NCBI RefSeq assembly: GCF_900143075.1 | Contig: NZ_FRCY01000009.1 | Coordinates: 124,001 to 188,000, forward strand | From: Cyclobacterium lianum | GTDB taxonomy: Bacteria > Bacteroidota > Bacteroidia > Cytophagales > Cyclobacteriaceae | DNA length: 64,000 nucleotides | Direction: 5' to 3' | Shown here: positions 27,002 through 35,443 of the stretch, in pieces | Position numbering within the stretch: the first letter of the stretch is position 1 | Layout of the letters: each line of letters opens with the position of its first letter | Notes under the pieces: model-generated | What the model was told of the DNA's origin: nothing | Seen by the model: the letters and a program-made list of their open reading frames with translations, nothing else | The model's database searches: none | Translations under genes and position numbers: made by a program

Positions 27002-27523
27002 ATGGAATACCTGATAGAACTTCTTAAGATTGTACTTCCGGCAGGTCTGGTCATATATGGCATGTTTATCATTACGGTATCATTTTTGAAGAAAGAGAAA
27101 GAAATGAAATGGGTAGACATCAGGACAAAAAATACAGAGCTGCTGCTGCCCCTTCGTCTGCAGGCCGGAGAGCGCCTTTGCTTGTTATTAGAGCGCATTT
27201 CTCCAAACAATTTGATCAGAAGGGTCAACGAGCCCGGTTTGACGGCCGGTGAATTGCATGGCAGATTGACCGAGGAAATCCGCAATGAATTTAACCATAA
27301 CCTGTCTCAACAGGTTTATTTTTCAGATGATACCTGGGAGACGGTAAGAACTGCGGTAGAACAAACCATTTCGCTGGTAAACAGATCCTCTCAGGAGGTC
27401 TCCGGAGATGAAAAAAGTCTGGAGCTGGCTAAGAAGATCTTTCAGGCAGCGCTGGCGCAGGAAAAGGATATTATCGGCCATGCGCTGAAAAAAATAAAAG
27501 ATGAAATACGTATGTATTTTTGA
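27002..27523 (+). CDS. Conserved hypothetical protein with one N-terminal membrane helix
   Basis: 173 aa. One membrane helix (about residues 9-29, VLPAGLVIYGMFIITVSFL), then a soluble, mostly helical domain containing TELLLPLRLQAGERLCLLLERISP and a C-terminal QEKDIIGHALKKIKDEIRMYF. Homologues I recall in Bacteroidota have the same layout and are of unknown function (DUF7935-like). It starts 105 bases after the divergent IscA-like gene and 23 bases precede the YkvA gene. Confidence 0.75.
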   Translation: MEYLIELLKIVLPAGLVIYGMFIITVSFLKKEKEMKWVDIRTKNTELLLPLRLQAGERLCLLLERISPNNLIRRVNEPGLTAGELHGRLTEEIRNEFNHNLSQQVYFSDDTWETVRTAVEQTISLVNRSSQEVSGDEKSLELAKKIFQAALAQEKDIIGHALKKIKDEIRMYF

Positions 27524-27546
27524 TACTTACCTAACCGAGAAAATAT

Positions 27547-27963
27547 ATGAATGCAACTACCGAGGAGCAAAACCTATTTGAAAAAGTCAAAGCGATCTAT
27601 ATGGATCGGGCAAGGCATATCGCCTCCACAGAAAAAAAATTGCGTAATTTACTGGATAAGGCCAGTATGAAATGGCAGGAGCTTTCTCAAAATCCCACCT
27701 TTGCACAGGTGAAATTTCAGGTGGAGGTTTTTATCCGGATGATACGTTCACATCTTAACAAAAAGTATTCGGGACTTTCAAACCGCTCCCTGGGCCTGCT
27801 CGCACTCGGGCTTTTCTATTTTGCACTACCTACGGATTTGATTCCTGATTTTATACCTTTTGTGGGTTATGTAGATGACATCACGGTGCTGCTTGCCATT
27901 TTCAAAAGTCTGCAGTCAGATATAGAACGTTTTCTGGAATGGGAAAGGAGCCAGCAGGAATGA
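27547..27963 (+). CDS. YkvA-family (DUF1232) protein
   Basis: 138 aa. The DUF1232 core lies at about residues 75-120: GLLALGLFYFALPTDLIPDFIPFVG followed by YVDDITVLLAIFKSL. The first 70 residues are Lys-rich and helical. The family is a small membrane-associated protein of unknown function. The TGA stop overlaps the ATG of the next gene (ATGA), suggesting translational coupling. Confidence 0.87.
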   Translation: MNATTEEQNLFEKVKAIYMDRARHIASTEKKLRNLLDKASMKWQELSQNPTFAQVKFQVEVFIRMIRSHLNKKYSGLSNRSLGLLALGLFYFALPTDLIPDFIPFVGYVDDITVLLAIFKSLQSDIERFLEWERSQQE

Positions 27964-28685
27964 ATCACAGGATCGTTTTCGTAGCGGGTTCGTCCGGAAT
28001 GGTGGGTATGCAGCTACTTCACCAGCTTTTTCAGCACCCTGAAGTAGACTGGGTGGTTTCTTTTGGACGCCGGGAACTTGCGCTGAAGCACCAGAAATTG
28101 GTCCAGGTAAAGGTAAATTTTGATCGCCTGGATCAGGTTGATGTAGTCGATGAAGTACGCAAGCAAAATAGGGGTGGTGATTTTCAATCTCTGCTCGTTG
28201 CGCTGGAAAGGGGAGATGACCGACCTCTTGTTTTCTGTTCCCTGGGAACCACCATCCGCCAGGCCGGTTCAAAAGATGATTTTTATCGCATTGACCACGA
28301 CTATGTTATCAGTTTTGCGAGGATGTCGCTCAGGTACGGTGCGAAGCGCTTTGCCTATGTCAGTGCCATAGGTGCCGATGCGCAATCTTCTATTTTTTAC
28401 AATAAGGTAAAGGGTACTGTGGAAGATGACCTGAGAAGGATGGATTTTGAATACCTGGGTTTGTTTCAGCCCTCCCTGCTTTTGGGAGACAGAAAAGAAA
28501 ACCGGCTGGGAGAGGAGGTAGGAAAGGTGTTGATGAGAGCGGTCACTTTTCTGGGGCTTTTCAAAAAGTACAAACCCATCTACGACCACCAGGTAGCCAG
28601 GGCGATGGTGAAGAAAATGCTGAATAGCCAAACTACAGGAAATGAAACCATTACCTCACTGGAAATGCACAAAATGACAAAATGA
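27960..28685 (+). CDS. NAD(P)-binding Rossmann-fold protein, atypical SDR (HTATIP2/NmrA-like)
   Basis: 241 aa from the ATG at 27960, which overlaps the YkvA stop. The N-terminal IVFVAGSSGMVGMQLLHQL is the dinucleotide motif, VFCSLGTTIRQAGSKDDFYRID is typical of atypical short-chain reductases of the TIP30/YbjT group, and KRFAYVSAIGADAQSSIFYNKVKG carries the Ser-Tyr-like catalytic region (Ser in YVSAIGAD and Tyr-Asn-Lys). Substrate unknown. It ends in a 4-base overlap with dtd. Confidence 0.85.
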   Translation: MNHRIVFVAGSSGMVGMQLLHQLFQHPEVDWVVSFGRRELALKHQKLVQVKVNFDRLDQVDVVDEVRKQNRGGDFQSLLVALERGDDRPLVFCSLGTTIRQAGSKDDFYRIDHDYVISFARMSLRYGAKRFAYVSAIGADAQSSIFYNKVKGTVEDDLRRMDFEYLGLFQPSLLLGDRKENRLGEEVGKVLMRAVTFLGLFKKYKPIYDHQVARAMVKKMLNSQTTGNETITSLEMHKMTK

Positions 28686-29134
28686 TTGCAGTAATCCAAC
28701 GGGTAGCAAAAGCTGCCGTAAGTATCAACAATGTCGAAAAATCTTCTATTGCTACCGGCTTGCTGGTCTTGCTGGGAGTGGAGGATGTGGACACAGCGGA
28801 AGACGTGGATTGGATCTGCAGAAAGCTGGTACACATGCGTATATTTCCTGACAGCGCCGGTGTAATGAACCGAAGCATACTCGATGCCGGCGGGGACATC
28901 TTACTCATCAGTCAGTTTACCCTTCATGCCAGCACCAAAAAAGGAAACCGCCCATCGTACGTAAAGGCGGCAAATCCTGAGACGGCTATACCACTGTATG
29001 AAAGTTGCATCAGGGAATTGTCAGCAAAACTCGAAAAACCGGTGGCTACCGGAGAATTCGGTGCAGACATGCAGGTATCATTAATCAATGATGGTCCGGT
29101 GACCATCATCATAGACTCCAGAAACAGGGTGTGA
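28682..29134 (+). CDS. dtd: D-aminoacyl-tRNA deacylase
   Basis: Removes D-amino acids and glycine from mischarged tRNAs. 150 aa, the usual length. Marks: MIAVIQRVAKAAVSIN at the N-terminus, LLISQFTLHASTKKGNRPS with the SQFTL catalytic Thr, and the Gly-cisPro region DGPVTIIIDS near the C-terminus. The start ATG overlaps the stop of the preceding oxidoreductase gene (ATGA). Confidence 0.97.
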   Translation: MIAVIQRVAKAAVSINNVEKSSIATGLLVLLGVEDVDTAEDVDWICRKLVHMRIFPDSAGVMNRSILDAGGDILLISQFTLHASTKKGNRPSYVKAANPETAIPLYESCIRELSAKLEKPVATGEFGADMQVSLINDGPVTIIIDSRNRV

Positions 29135-29209
29135 ATATGCCTAAGCAATCAATGAGCTTACTTTACCTCAATTCCGGACAAAGTGGCATTGTGGTTTGAA
29201 TATTAAAAG

Positions 29210-30736
29210 ATGATGGATCAGTATCAGCAGGATGATTTTTTAGTTATCGAGAATGCCACGGTGCATCATTTCGGTAAAACCTTGTTTCAGGAGTTGAACT
29301 TCAGGGTAAAAAAGGGAGAGTCCTGGGCGGTATTGGGAGCATCCGGAAAAGAGCGGACGGCGTTTTTAGAAACGCTGCTGGGGAGGACATCTCTGGTGGA
29401 AGGCCGCATCGACAGGCCTTTCGCTCATGCCTATAAGGAGGAGCAACGCAAAAGAGGGCAGGTGAACAGCTTCAGAGATCTGATCGCTTTCATTTCACAA
29501 AAATATACCTTTAAAAATAAGTCTAACCAGCAAAATTTTTACTATCAGCAGCGCTTCAATAGCTCGGAATCGGAGGATACAGAGACAGTAGGCGCGTACC
29601 TGGCCGGAGTGGAAAGCAGGCGAGACGGGTACTGGGATCTGGATAAGGTAATCCGGCTTTTTGACCTGGACCAGTTTGCAAATAAATCTCTGATTAAACT
29701 ATCCAATGGGGAAACGAGACGGCTTGCCATGGCGGTTGCCCTGACGAAAAACCCGAAGCTATTTTTAATGGACATGCCACTAACCGGGCTTGACGTCCAG
29801 ACCAGGGAAAGGTTTGATGAGGTTTTGCAGGCCATTATGGACTCTGGCGTGCAGGTGATCTTGTCCACTACGGCCAGGGAAATCCCGGCTTCTATACAGC
29901 ATCATGCCTGGATAGGCGAAGGGAAGTTAAGGCAAAATCACTCCAGGGATGAATTGCTCAGACTGGAAGCGGCACACATGCACCCCCAAGAGCTTAAAGA
30001 CATCAATTTTCAGCGACTATTGAACAAGGTAAACCGGGATGCCGGGAGCTCATCAGTAATTCAGATGAAGGATGTTTCCATCAGGTATGGCACCAACCTT
30101 CTGCTGGACAAAGTAAATTGGCAGGTGCTTCCCGGAGAGAAATGGCTGATCAAGGGGCACAACGGCGCAGGGAAATCCACGCTAATCAGTTTGATTATAG
30201 GCGAAAACCCCCAGTCCTATGCCAACGATATCACTTTGTTTGGTAGAAGAAGAGGAACTGGTGAAAGTATTTGGGAGGTTAAAAAGCCTACCGGATTTGT
30301 GTCTTCTGACCTGGCCCGTTTTTTTCCTCCAAATCAAACATGCAAAAAGGTGGTGCTGTCCGGATTTTTTGATACCATGGGCCTGTTTAAAAAAACCAAT
30401 TCCGAACAGGAAGCGTTAGCAGATCAGTGGCTGAAGGCCCTGAAACTGTCTCACGCTGAAAATTTAAGGTTGCAGCAGGTAAGCCTGGAAGAACAGCGAT
30501 TTTGTCTTCTGGCCAGAGCCATGATCAAATCGCCGAAGCTACTTGTCCTCGATGAAGCTTCGCAGGGGATGGATGAGCAACAGCGACTGCGGTTCAAATG
30601 GCTGATAGACTTTTTTTGCAGACAAACTGGCATGAGCTTGTTATTCGTCAGCCACTACAGCGAAGATATTCCGGATTGTATCGATCATCAAATAGAATTG
30701 ACTCAGGGAAGGATTACAAAAAACACCAGGAAATGA
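29210..30736 (+). CDS. Tandem ABC ATPase (ModF/PhrA-like), unequal nucleotide sites
   Basis: 508 aa soluble protein of two ABC domains. Domain 1 (about 1-255): degenerate Walker A GASGKERTAF, signature LSNGETRRLAMAVAL, and Walker B LFLMDMPLTGLD in which the Asp-Glu is changed. Domain 2 (about 275-500): canonical Walker A GHNGAGKSTLISLI, signature-like VSLEEQRFCLLARA and Walker B LLVLDEASQGMD. So only the second half is expected to hydrolyse ATP. The layout matches ModF/PhrA-like ATPases; there is no permease nearby. Its ATGA stop overlap with the MazG-like gene suggests coupling. Confidence 0.85.
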   Translation: MMDQYQQDDFLVIENATVHHFGKTLFQELNFRVKKGESWAVLGASGKERTAFLETLLGRTSLVEGRIDRPFAHAYKEEQRKRGQVNSFRDLIAFISQKYTFKNKSNQQNFYYQQRFNSSESEDTETVGAYLAGVESRRDGYWDLDKVIRLFDLDQFANKSLIKLSNGETRRLAMAVALTKNPKLFLMDMPLTGLDVQTRERFDEVLQAIMDSGVQVILSTTAREIPASIQHHAWIGEGKLRQNHSRDELLRLEAAHMHPQELKDINFQRLLNKVNRDAGSSSVIQMKDVSIRYGTNLLLDKVNWQVLPGEKWLIKGHNGAGKSTLISLIIGENPQSYANDITLFGRRRGTGESIWEVKKPTGFVSSDLARFFPPNQTCKKVVLSGFFDTMGLFKKTNSEQEALADQWLKALKLSHAENLRLQQVSLEEQRFCLLARAMIKSPKLLVLDEASQGMDEQQRLRFKWLIDFFCRQTGMSLLFVSHYSEDIPDCIDHQIELTQGRITKNTRK

Positions 30737-31059
30737 GTATTGCCGAAGCACAAAAAAAAGTGGACGCCTGGATTCAAAGCCATGGGGTCAGGTATTTTAA
30801 TGAATTGACAAACATGGCCATCCTAACCGAAGAAGTAGGGGAGGTGGCCCGGATCATGGCCAGAAAATACGGTGAACAATCCTTTAAGGAAAGTGATAAA
30901 GACAAGGAGTTGGCCGATGAAATGGCCGATGTGCTATGGGTGTTGATCTGCCTGGCCAATCAGACAGGCGTAGATCTGACGCAGGCTTTGGAAAGGAATT
31001 TCGAAAAGAAAACCATCCGCGATAAGGACAGGCACAAGAATAATGACAAATTGGGATAA
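30733..31059 (+). CDS. MazG-like nucleotide pyrophosphohydrolase
   Basis: 108 aa from the ATG at 30733, which overlaps the ABC ATPase stop. The all-alpha NTP-PPase motif is intact: ILTEEVGEVARIMARKYG (ExxE) and KELADEMADVLWVLICL (ExxD), followed by LTQALERNFEKKTIRDKDRH. Likely cleaves non-canonical NTPs to NMP and pyrophosphate; MazG-like enzymes of this size are usually single-domain dimers. Frames that start further upstream lie inside the ABC gene. Confidence 0.92.
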   Translation: MSIAEAQKKVDAWIQSHGVRYFNELTNMAILTEEVGEVARIMARKYGEQSFKESDKDKELADEMADVLWVLICLANQTGVDLTQALERNFEKKTIRDKDRHKNNDKLG

Positions 31060-31191
31060 GAATGTTTTCTGGTTATTTTTGGAAATTCAATTTTACCAAC
31101 ATGTTGCTTCTGGCGAATAATGGTAGAGGTGTTAGTTGCATCTCTATCCCGTACGCAGCATGTTTATTTCCAGACCCATTCATATTGACAC

Positions 31192-32241
31192 ATGCATATA
31201 AATAGGACATGCTTTTGTTCGCCCATATTTATTGTCCTTATTGGGTTAATGCTGCATTTTGGAAAGTCCGTTAAAAACTCATGGAAAAAAGTAGCGAGAA
31301 CGAGTTATATCGTTTTTCGCATCCCTGACCCAACGGATACCAGTATATATCTCGCAGATCCGAGCATTTTTTACCATGAAGGCAGCTACTACTTGTATGG
31401 TACAAGTGGAATGAATGCCGATTTGGGATTTGAAGTGTATGTTTCAAAAGATTTGGAAAAGTGGGAAAAACCCAAAGGTGCACATGATGGATATGCCCTA
31501 AAGCGCGAAGATGTTTTTGGAGACAAAGGATTTTGGGCACCACAGGTAGTTGAAAAGAATGGCCGTTTTTACATGGCTTATACTGCGAATGAAAATATCG
31601 CCATTGCGGAAGCTGCTCATCCCCTGGGGCCATTCGAGCAATCAGAAAAAGTACCTTTAGCAGCCTCTGTAAAACAAATAGATCCTTTTATTTTTAAGGA
31701 TGATAATCGCAAATATTACCTTTATCATGTCAGGTTGATGGACGGAAACAGGCTTTTTGTGGCAGAGCTCGCCCCCGACTTTTCCAGGATCAAAAAGGAA
31801 ACCCTGACCCAGTGTATCGTGGCTGAAGAAGGTTGGGAAAATACCCAAAATGAAGCATGGCCCGTCGCTGAAGGGCCTACTATCATCAAGCATAAAGAGT
31901 TGTATTATTTTCTTTATTCTGCGAATGACTTCCGAAACCCTGATTACGCAGTAGGTTATGCCGTAAGTGGTAGCCCCTATGGCCCCTGGAATAAACACAG
32001 GGGTAATCCCATCTTAAGCAGAGAAATGACGGGGCATAATGGAACAGGGCATGGAGATGTATTTTATGACAAAGAGGGGAAATTACACTATGTCATGCAT
32101 ACCCATTTTGGCCCGGATGCTGTAGCTCCCAGGCGAACGGCACTGGTTAGTTTGGAGATGGTACCTGCTATAGGGCAAAAAGCAGAAAAGTTAAACCATG
32201 TAACCGGGAGTTTTCACTTTCTTAAAAAAACTGAAAAATAG
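31192..32241 (+). CDS. Glycoside hydrolase family 43 protein
   Basis: 349 aa; the N-terminal hydrophobic segment (about residues 10-25, PIFIVLIGLMLHFG) acts as a signal peptide or anchor. The five-bladed propeller and catalytic triad can be seen: LADPSIFYHEGSYYLYG (general base Asp), KQIDPFIFKDDNRKYYLYH (pKa-modulating Asp) and VAEGPTIIKHKELYY (general acid Glu), with WAPQVVEKNGRFYMAY. GH43 enzymes cleave beta-xylosides or alpha-L-arabinofuranosides; the linkage cannot be told from sequence. First of three GH43 genes in a row, 6 bases before the next. Confidence 0.92.
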   Translation: MHINRTCFCSPIFIVLIGLMLHFGKSVKNSWKKVARTSYIVFRIPDPTDTSIYLADPSIFYHEGSYYLYGTSGMNADLGFEVYVSKDLEKWEKPKGAHDGYALKREDVFGDKGFWAPQVVEKNGRFYMAYTANENIAIAEAAHPLGPFEQSEKVPLAASVKQIDPFIFKDDNRKYYLYHVRLMDGNRLFVAELAPDFSRIKKETLTQCIVAEEGWENTQNEAWPVAEGPTIIKHKELYYFLYSANDFRNPDYAVGYAVSGSPYGPWNKHRGNPILSREMTGHNGTGHGDVFYDKEGKLHYVMHTHFGPDAVAPRRTALVSLEMVPAIGQKAEKLNHVTGSFHFLKKTEK

Positions 32242-32247
32242 TACTCC

Positions 32248-33333
32248 ATGATTGGGTCCAATAAAATTTTATTAGGAAATGCCGGTTCAGTAAATGTGTC
32301 GAATTTGTTAAGGGCTATTGCAGTGACCATTTTGGTTATCGTATTTGGCTGTAGCGGATTTTCTCAGGAGGCCACATTTACCAACCCAATTCGCGATGGA
32401 GCAGATCCCTGGGTTTTCCAAAAAGGAGAAAATTACTATTACTGTGCCTCTTCAGCGGGAGGGATCGCAATTTCCAGGTCTGCAAAACTTACTGACCATG
32501 GTACCTTCCAAAAGGTATGGGATGCGCCAGATCAGGGATGGAATTCGGCCAATATCTGGGCACCGGAACTCCACTTTATTGATGGGCATTGGTATATCTA
32601 TTATGCTGCCGGGAAAAAGAAGGGAGGCCCTTTTATCCACCAGAAATCAGGAGTATTAAAATCCGAGGGAGAGGATCCTTTTGGTTCCTATGAAGATATG
32701 GGGATGCTTTATACCGGGGATGATATTACTGATCCGGAATCTGCAAAATGGGCCATTGACCTCAGTCCGTTTGAACATAAGGGGCAACTATATGCCATTT
32801 GGTCGGGCTGGGAGGAAGACAGCGATACTGACCGCACACCCCAGCATCTTTACATTGCCAGAATGAGTGATCCGGTCACCATCAGCAGCAACCGGGTGAA
32901 ACTTTCCTCTCCGGAGGAAAAATGGGAAACCGGCGGAGAGTTGGATTTGAATGAAGGCCCGCAGGTTTTGAAGCAAAAAAAGCAGACATTTATCATTTAT
33001 TCAACCAGGGAGTCCTGGCTAAAGGACTACCGCCTCGGACAATTGAGGTTAAAGGATCCGGAAGCAGATCCTATGCTGCCGGAAAATTGGGAAAAGAGTG
33101 GCCCTGTCTTCTCCGGAAGCGCTAAGGTACATGGCGTGGGGCATTGTAGTTTTGCCAAATCCCCTGACGGATCCGAGCATTGGATACTCTATCATTCCAA
33201 AAAGACCACAGAACCTGGTTGGGATCGGGATATCCGGCTGCAACCTTTCCACTGGCAGGAGGATGGTAGTCCTTTTTTTGGTACACCCAAATCTGCAGGT
33301 GTACCTCTGAACGTACCATCCGGTGAAAAATAA
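32248..33333 (+). CDS. Glycoside hydrolase family 43 protein, arabinan-type
   Basis: 361 aa. N-terminal signal with a possible lipobox (IVFGCSG at about residues 31-37), then the propeller. Catalytic residues: FTNPIRDGADPWVFQKG (Asp), KWAIDLSPFEHKGQLYAIW (Asp) and DLNEGPQVLKQKKQ (Glu); NIWAPELHFIDGHWYIYYA and a final GVPLNVPSG. The pattern recalls GH43 members acting on alpha-1,5-arabinan or arabinofuranosyl side chains. It follows the first GH43 by 6 bases and precedes the third by 25. Confidence 0.92.
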   Translation: MIGSNKILLGNAGSVNVSNLLRAIAVTILVIVFGCSGFSQEATFTNPIRDGADPWVFQKGENYYYCASSAGGIAISRSAKLTDHGTFQKVWDAPDQGWNSANIWAPELHFIDGHWYIYYAAGKKKGGPFIHQKSGVLKSEGEDPFGSYEDMGMLYTGDDITDPESAKWAIDLSPFEHKGQLYAIWSGWEEDSDTDRTPQHLYIARMSDPVTISSNRVKLSSPEEKWETGGELDLNEGPQVLKQKKQTFIIYSTRESWLKDYRLGQLRLKDPEADPMLPENWEKSGPVFSGSAKVHGVGHCSFAKSPDGSEHWILYHSKKTTEPGWDRDIRLQPFHWQEDGSPFFGTPKSAGVPLNVPSGEK

Positions 33334-33358
33334 ACAAATCCGTAACCCTAGTACACTT

Positions 33359-34933
33359 ATGAAAACCATTATCTACGCCATCCTGTACCTTGCTGCTGTA
33401 ACAGCATGTAAGCAAGACAAAGCCAAAGGCAAGCTGGCAGTTGAAGAAAATAATGTTCCGGAAAACATAATCAATCCGGTACTCCCCGGGGACCGGCCCG
33501 ATCCTACGGTCATTCAGATCGGAGAGGAATTTTATGCTTCCACCACCTCCAATGAATGGGCACCTCTTTTCCCCATTTATAAATCTACCGACTTGCAGGA
33601 ATGGGAATTGGTCAATTATGTATTTCCGGATGGTGCACCAGACTGGGCAAAAAACAACTTCTGGGCGCCTGAACTTGCATATGATGAAGCCCAGGGGAAA
33701 ATATATGTCTACTATACAGCAAGGGACAAGAGCAGTAACCGGCTGAGTGTGGCTGTAGCCAGTGCAAGTTCACCAAGCGGCATATTTGAAGATCATGGAC
33801 CTTTGGTGGCCCAGGAGTTTGGCTCCATTGATGCTTACGAGGTTCGGGATGATGATGGTGAGATCTATGTATTATGGAAGGAGGATGGAAACAGCAAAGG
33901 ATTGCCTACACCTATTTGGGCACAGCAAATCAATGAACAGCGGACCCGTTTGATGGGGCAGCCGGTGGAACTTTTCAGGAATGACCGGCCCTGGGAAAAA
34001 AACCTGGTAGAAGGGGTGAGTGTATTTAAAGAAAACGGGTATTTCTATGCTACTTATTCTGCAGGAGCCTGTTGCGATAAAGCATGCAATTACCAGACAG
34101 GGGTGGCCAGATCAAAAGAATTATTGGGACCCTGGGAAAAATATCCTGGCAACCCCATATTGGCAGACAATGATGACTGGCACTGTGCGGGGCATGGGAC
34201 GGTGGTAAAAAACGGTGCTGATTATTTCATGCTTTACCATGCGTATAATGCTGAGGGCTCAGTATACGTCGGCAGGGAAGGGGTTCTCGAAAAAATGGTT
34301 TGGACAGATGATCAGTGGCCGGTGTTCGAAAATGAGGCTACCTATAGCCGGGAGAAAGGAATGATTGACTTTAAAGATACTTTTGAGGATGGATTAGATC
34401 CCTTATGGCAATGGAGAGTAACTCAGGATATCAAGTTTGATACCGGTGAGAATGGGCTGTTGCTAAGGGCATCCGAGGAAAATCAAAATATGGGTAGTTT
34501 GCTTGTTCAGAGTACCAAATCCACCAATTATGAGCTGGAAAGTACCATCAATATGGACAGCACAGATGCCAAAGGAGGGCTGTTATTGGTAGGTGCAGCC
34601 AATAATGGTTTTGGTGCTCCGATAGCCGGGATGGGAATAGCTGTACATGGGGGAGGTTTGGAATTGTTTGAAATAAGGGATCAAAAGGAGGCAATACTCT
34701 CACGGCAGGAAATGGGACTCTCCAGAAAAATTTCGATTAAGATGCGGGTAACAGACGGCCATCGGCTAGGTTTTGCGTTTAAAAAGGAAGGCCAGCCCTG
34801 GGAATCATTCGATGATGAGGCGGATGCCAGCCACCTGGTGCCCTGGGGAATGGGATTCCGGCTGGGTATGTTCGCGAAGGGACAGGAAGATCAGGCCGTG
34901 AATTTCGTCCATACCACAATAACTAACCGCTAA
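33359..34933 (+). CDS. GH43 lipoprotein with C-terminal beta-sandwich domain
   Basis: 524 aa from ATG 33359, which gives a lipoprotein signal peptide (LAAVTAC, Cys at about residue 17). The catalytic domain (about 45-330) has the Asp in GDRPDPTVIQIGEEFYAS, WAPELAYDEAQGKIYVYY, SIDAYEVRDDDGEIYVLW and the general acid region VEGVSVFKENGYFYATY. Residues 345-524 are a second, jelly-roll domain beginning IDFKDTFEDGLDPLWQW, typical of beta-xylosidase C2-type modules. Attached to a membrane and probably exposed to the periplasm or surface. Ends the GH43 cluster. Confidence 0.92.
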   Translation: MKTIIYAILYLAAVTACKQDKAKGKLAVEENNVPENIINPVLPGDRPDPTVIQIGEEFYASTTSNEWAPLFPIYKSTDLQEWELVNYVFPDGAPDWAKNNFWAPELAYDEAQGKIYVYYTARDKSSNRLSVAVASASSPSGIFEDHGPLVAQEFGSIDAYEVRDDDGEIYVLWKEDGNSKGLPTPIWAQQINEQRTRLMGQPVELFRNDRPWEKNLVEGVSVFKENGYFYATYSAGACCDKACNYQTGVARSKELLGPWEKYPGNPILADNDDWHCAGHGTVVKNGADYFMLYHAYNAEGSVYVGREGVLEKMVWTDDQWPVFENEATYSREKGMIDFKDTFEDGLDPLWQWRVTQDIKFDTGENGLLLRASEENQNMGSLLVQSTKSTNYELESTINMDSTDAKGGLLLVGAANNGFGAPIAGMGIAVHGGGLELFEIRDQKEAILSRQEMGLSRKISIKMRVTDGHRLGFAFKKEGQPWESFDDEADASHLVPWGMGFRLGMFAKGQEDQAVNFVHTTITNR

Positions 34934-35391
34934 TAGGCAGTTTTCGGAAATTGAACACAACTGAATTTTTTCAGAACACAATAGTGTTTAATCAGGACAG
35001 GGCAGAGCCCTTACCTGGAATTCGACCTGATCTGATAATAAATATGATTTTTCCGAGACCTAACCTTATAAACGTATCCCCTCGAACTGGCATAGGGTCA
35101 AAGCCGGTTTTCATTGACGTTCCTAATTCGAATTCAGTTTTATAACCGTTTCCTACTGAAAGCAGGCTATTTGGGCTTTATCTGTAAGGGTATTTACCAG
35201 GAAGAGCGTATGGATCATTTGGGTGTCCATCCGGATACAGTGATCTGTAATTACGTGGTTCCGAGCGGAGATTCCGCAAAAGCCCGAGCCGCACCCGAAA
35301 CGATGTAATTTTCGGATCCATCAAACAACCCTGATAGAAAATTTCTTAGTAAAACATGCCAATAGACATTTCGGGGGGGGCGCGAAAGCAA
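34934..35391. other. Intergenic stretch without a recognised gene
   Basis: About 460 bases between the last GH43 gene and the terminator. There is a short open frame of 64 codons (34951-35145) and another of 64 (35114-35308), neither with recognisable motifs. A hairpin GCGGA-TCCGC lies at about 35263-35275, and a G8 run sits at about 35373-35380. It could be decayed coding DNA, but nothing supports a specific origin. Confidence 0.5.
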
Positions 35392-35426
35392 AAAAAATCC
35401 GGACTGTATATCAGCCCGGATTTTTT
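35392..35426. terminator. Bidirectional terminator between GH43 cluster and the beta-helix protein
   Basis: AAAAAATCCGG (35392-35402) pairs perfectly with CCGGATTTTTT (35416-35426), an 11-bp stem with a 13-base loop. Both strands have a U-run after the stem, so it can end transcription of the GH43 operon from the left and of the gene at 35444-40039 from the right. Confidence 0.9.
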
Positions 35427-35443
35427 ATTTTACATGGTTTCCT

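Noticed and set aside
34951-35308. Two overlapping 64-codon frames after the GH43 cluster
   Set aside because: No family match or plausible start signal; considered chance.
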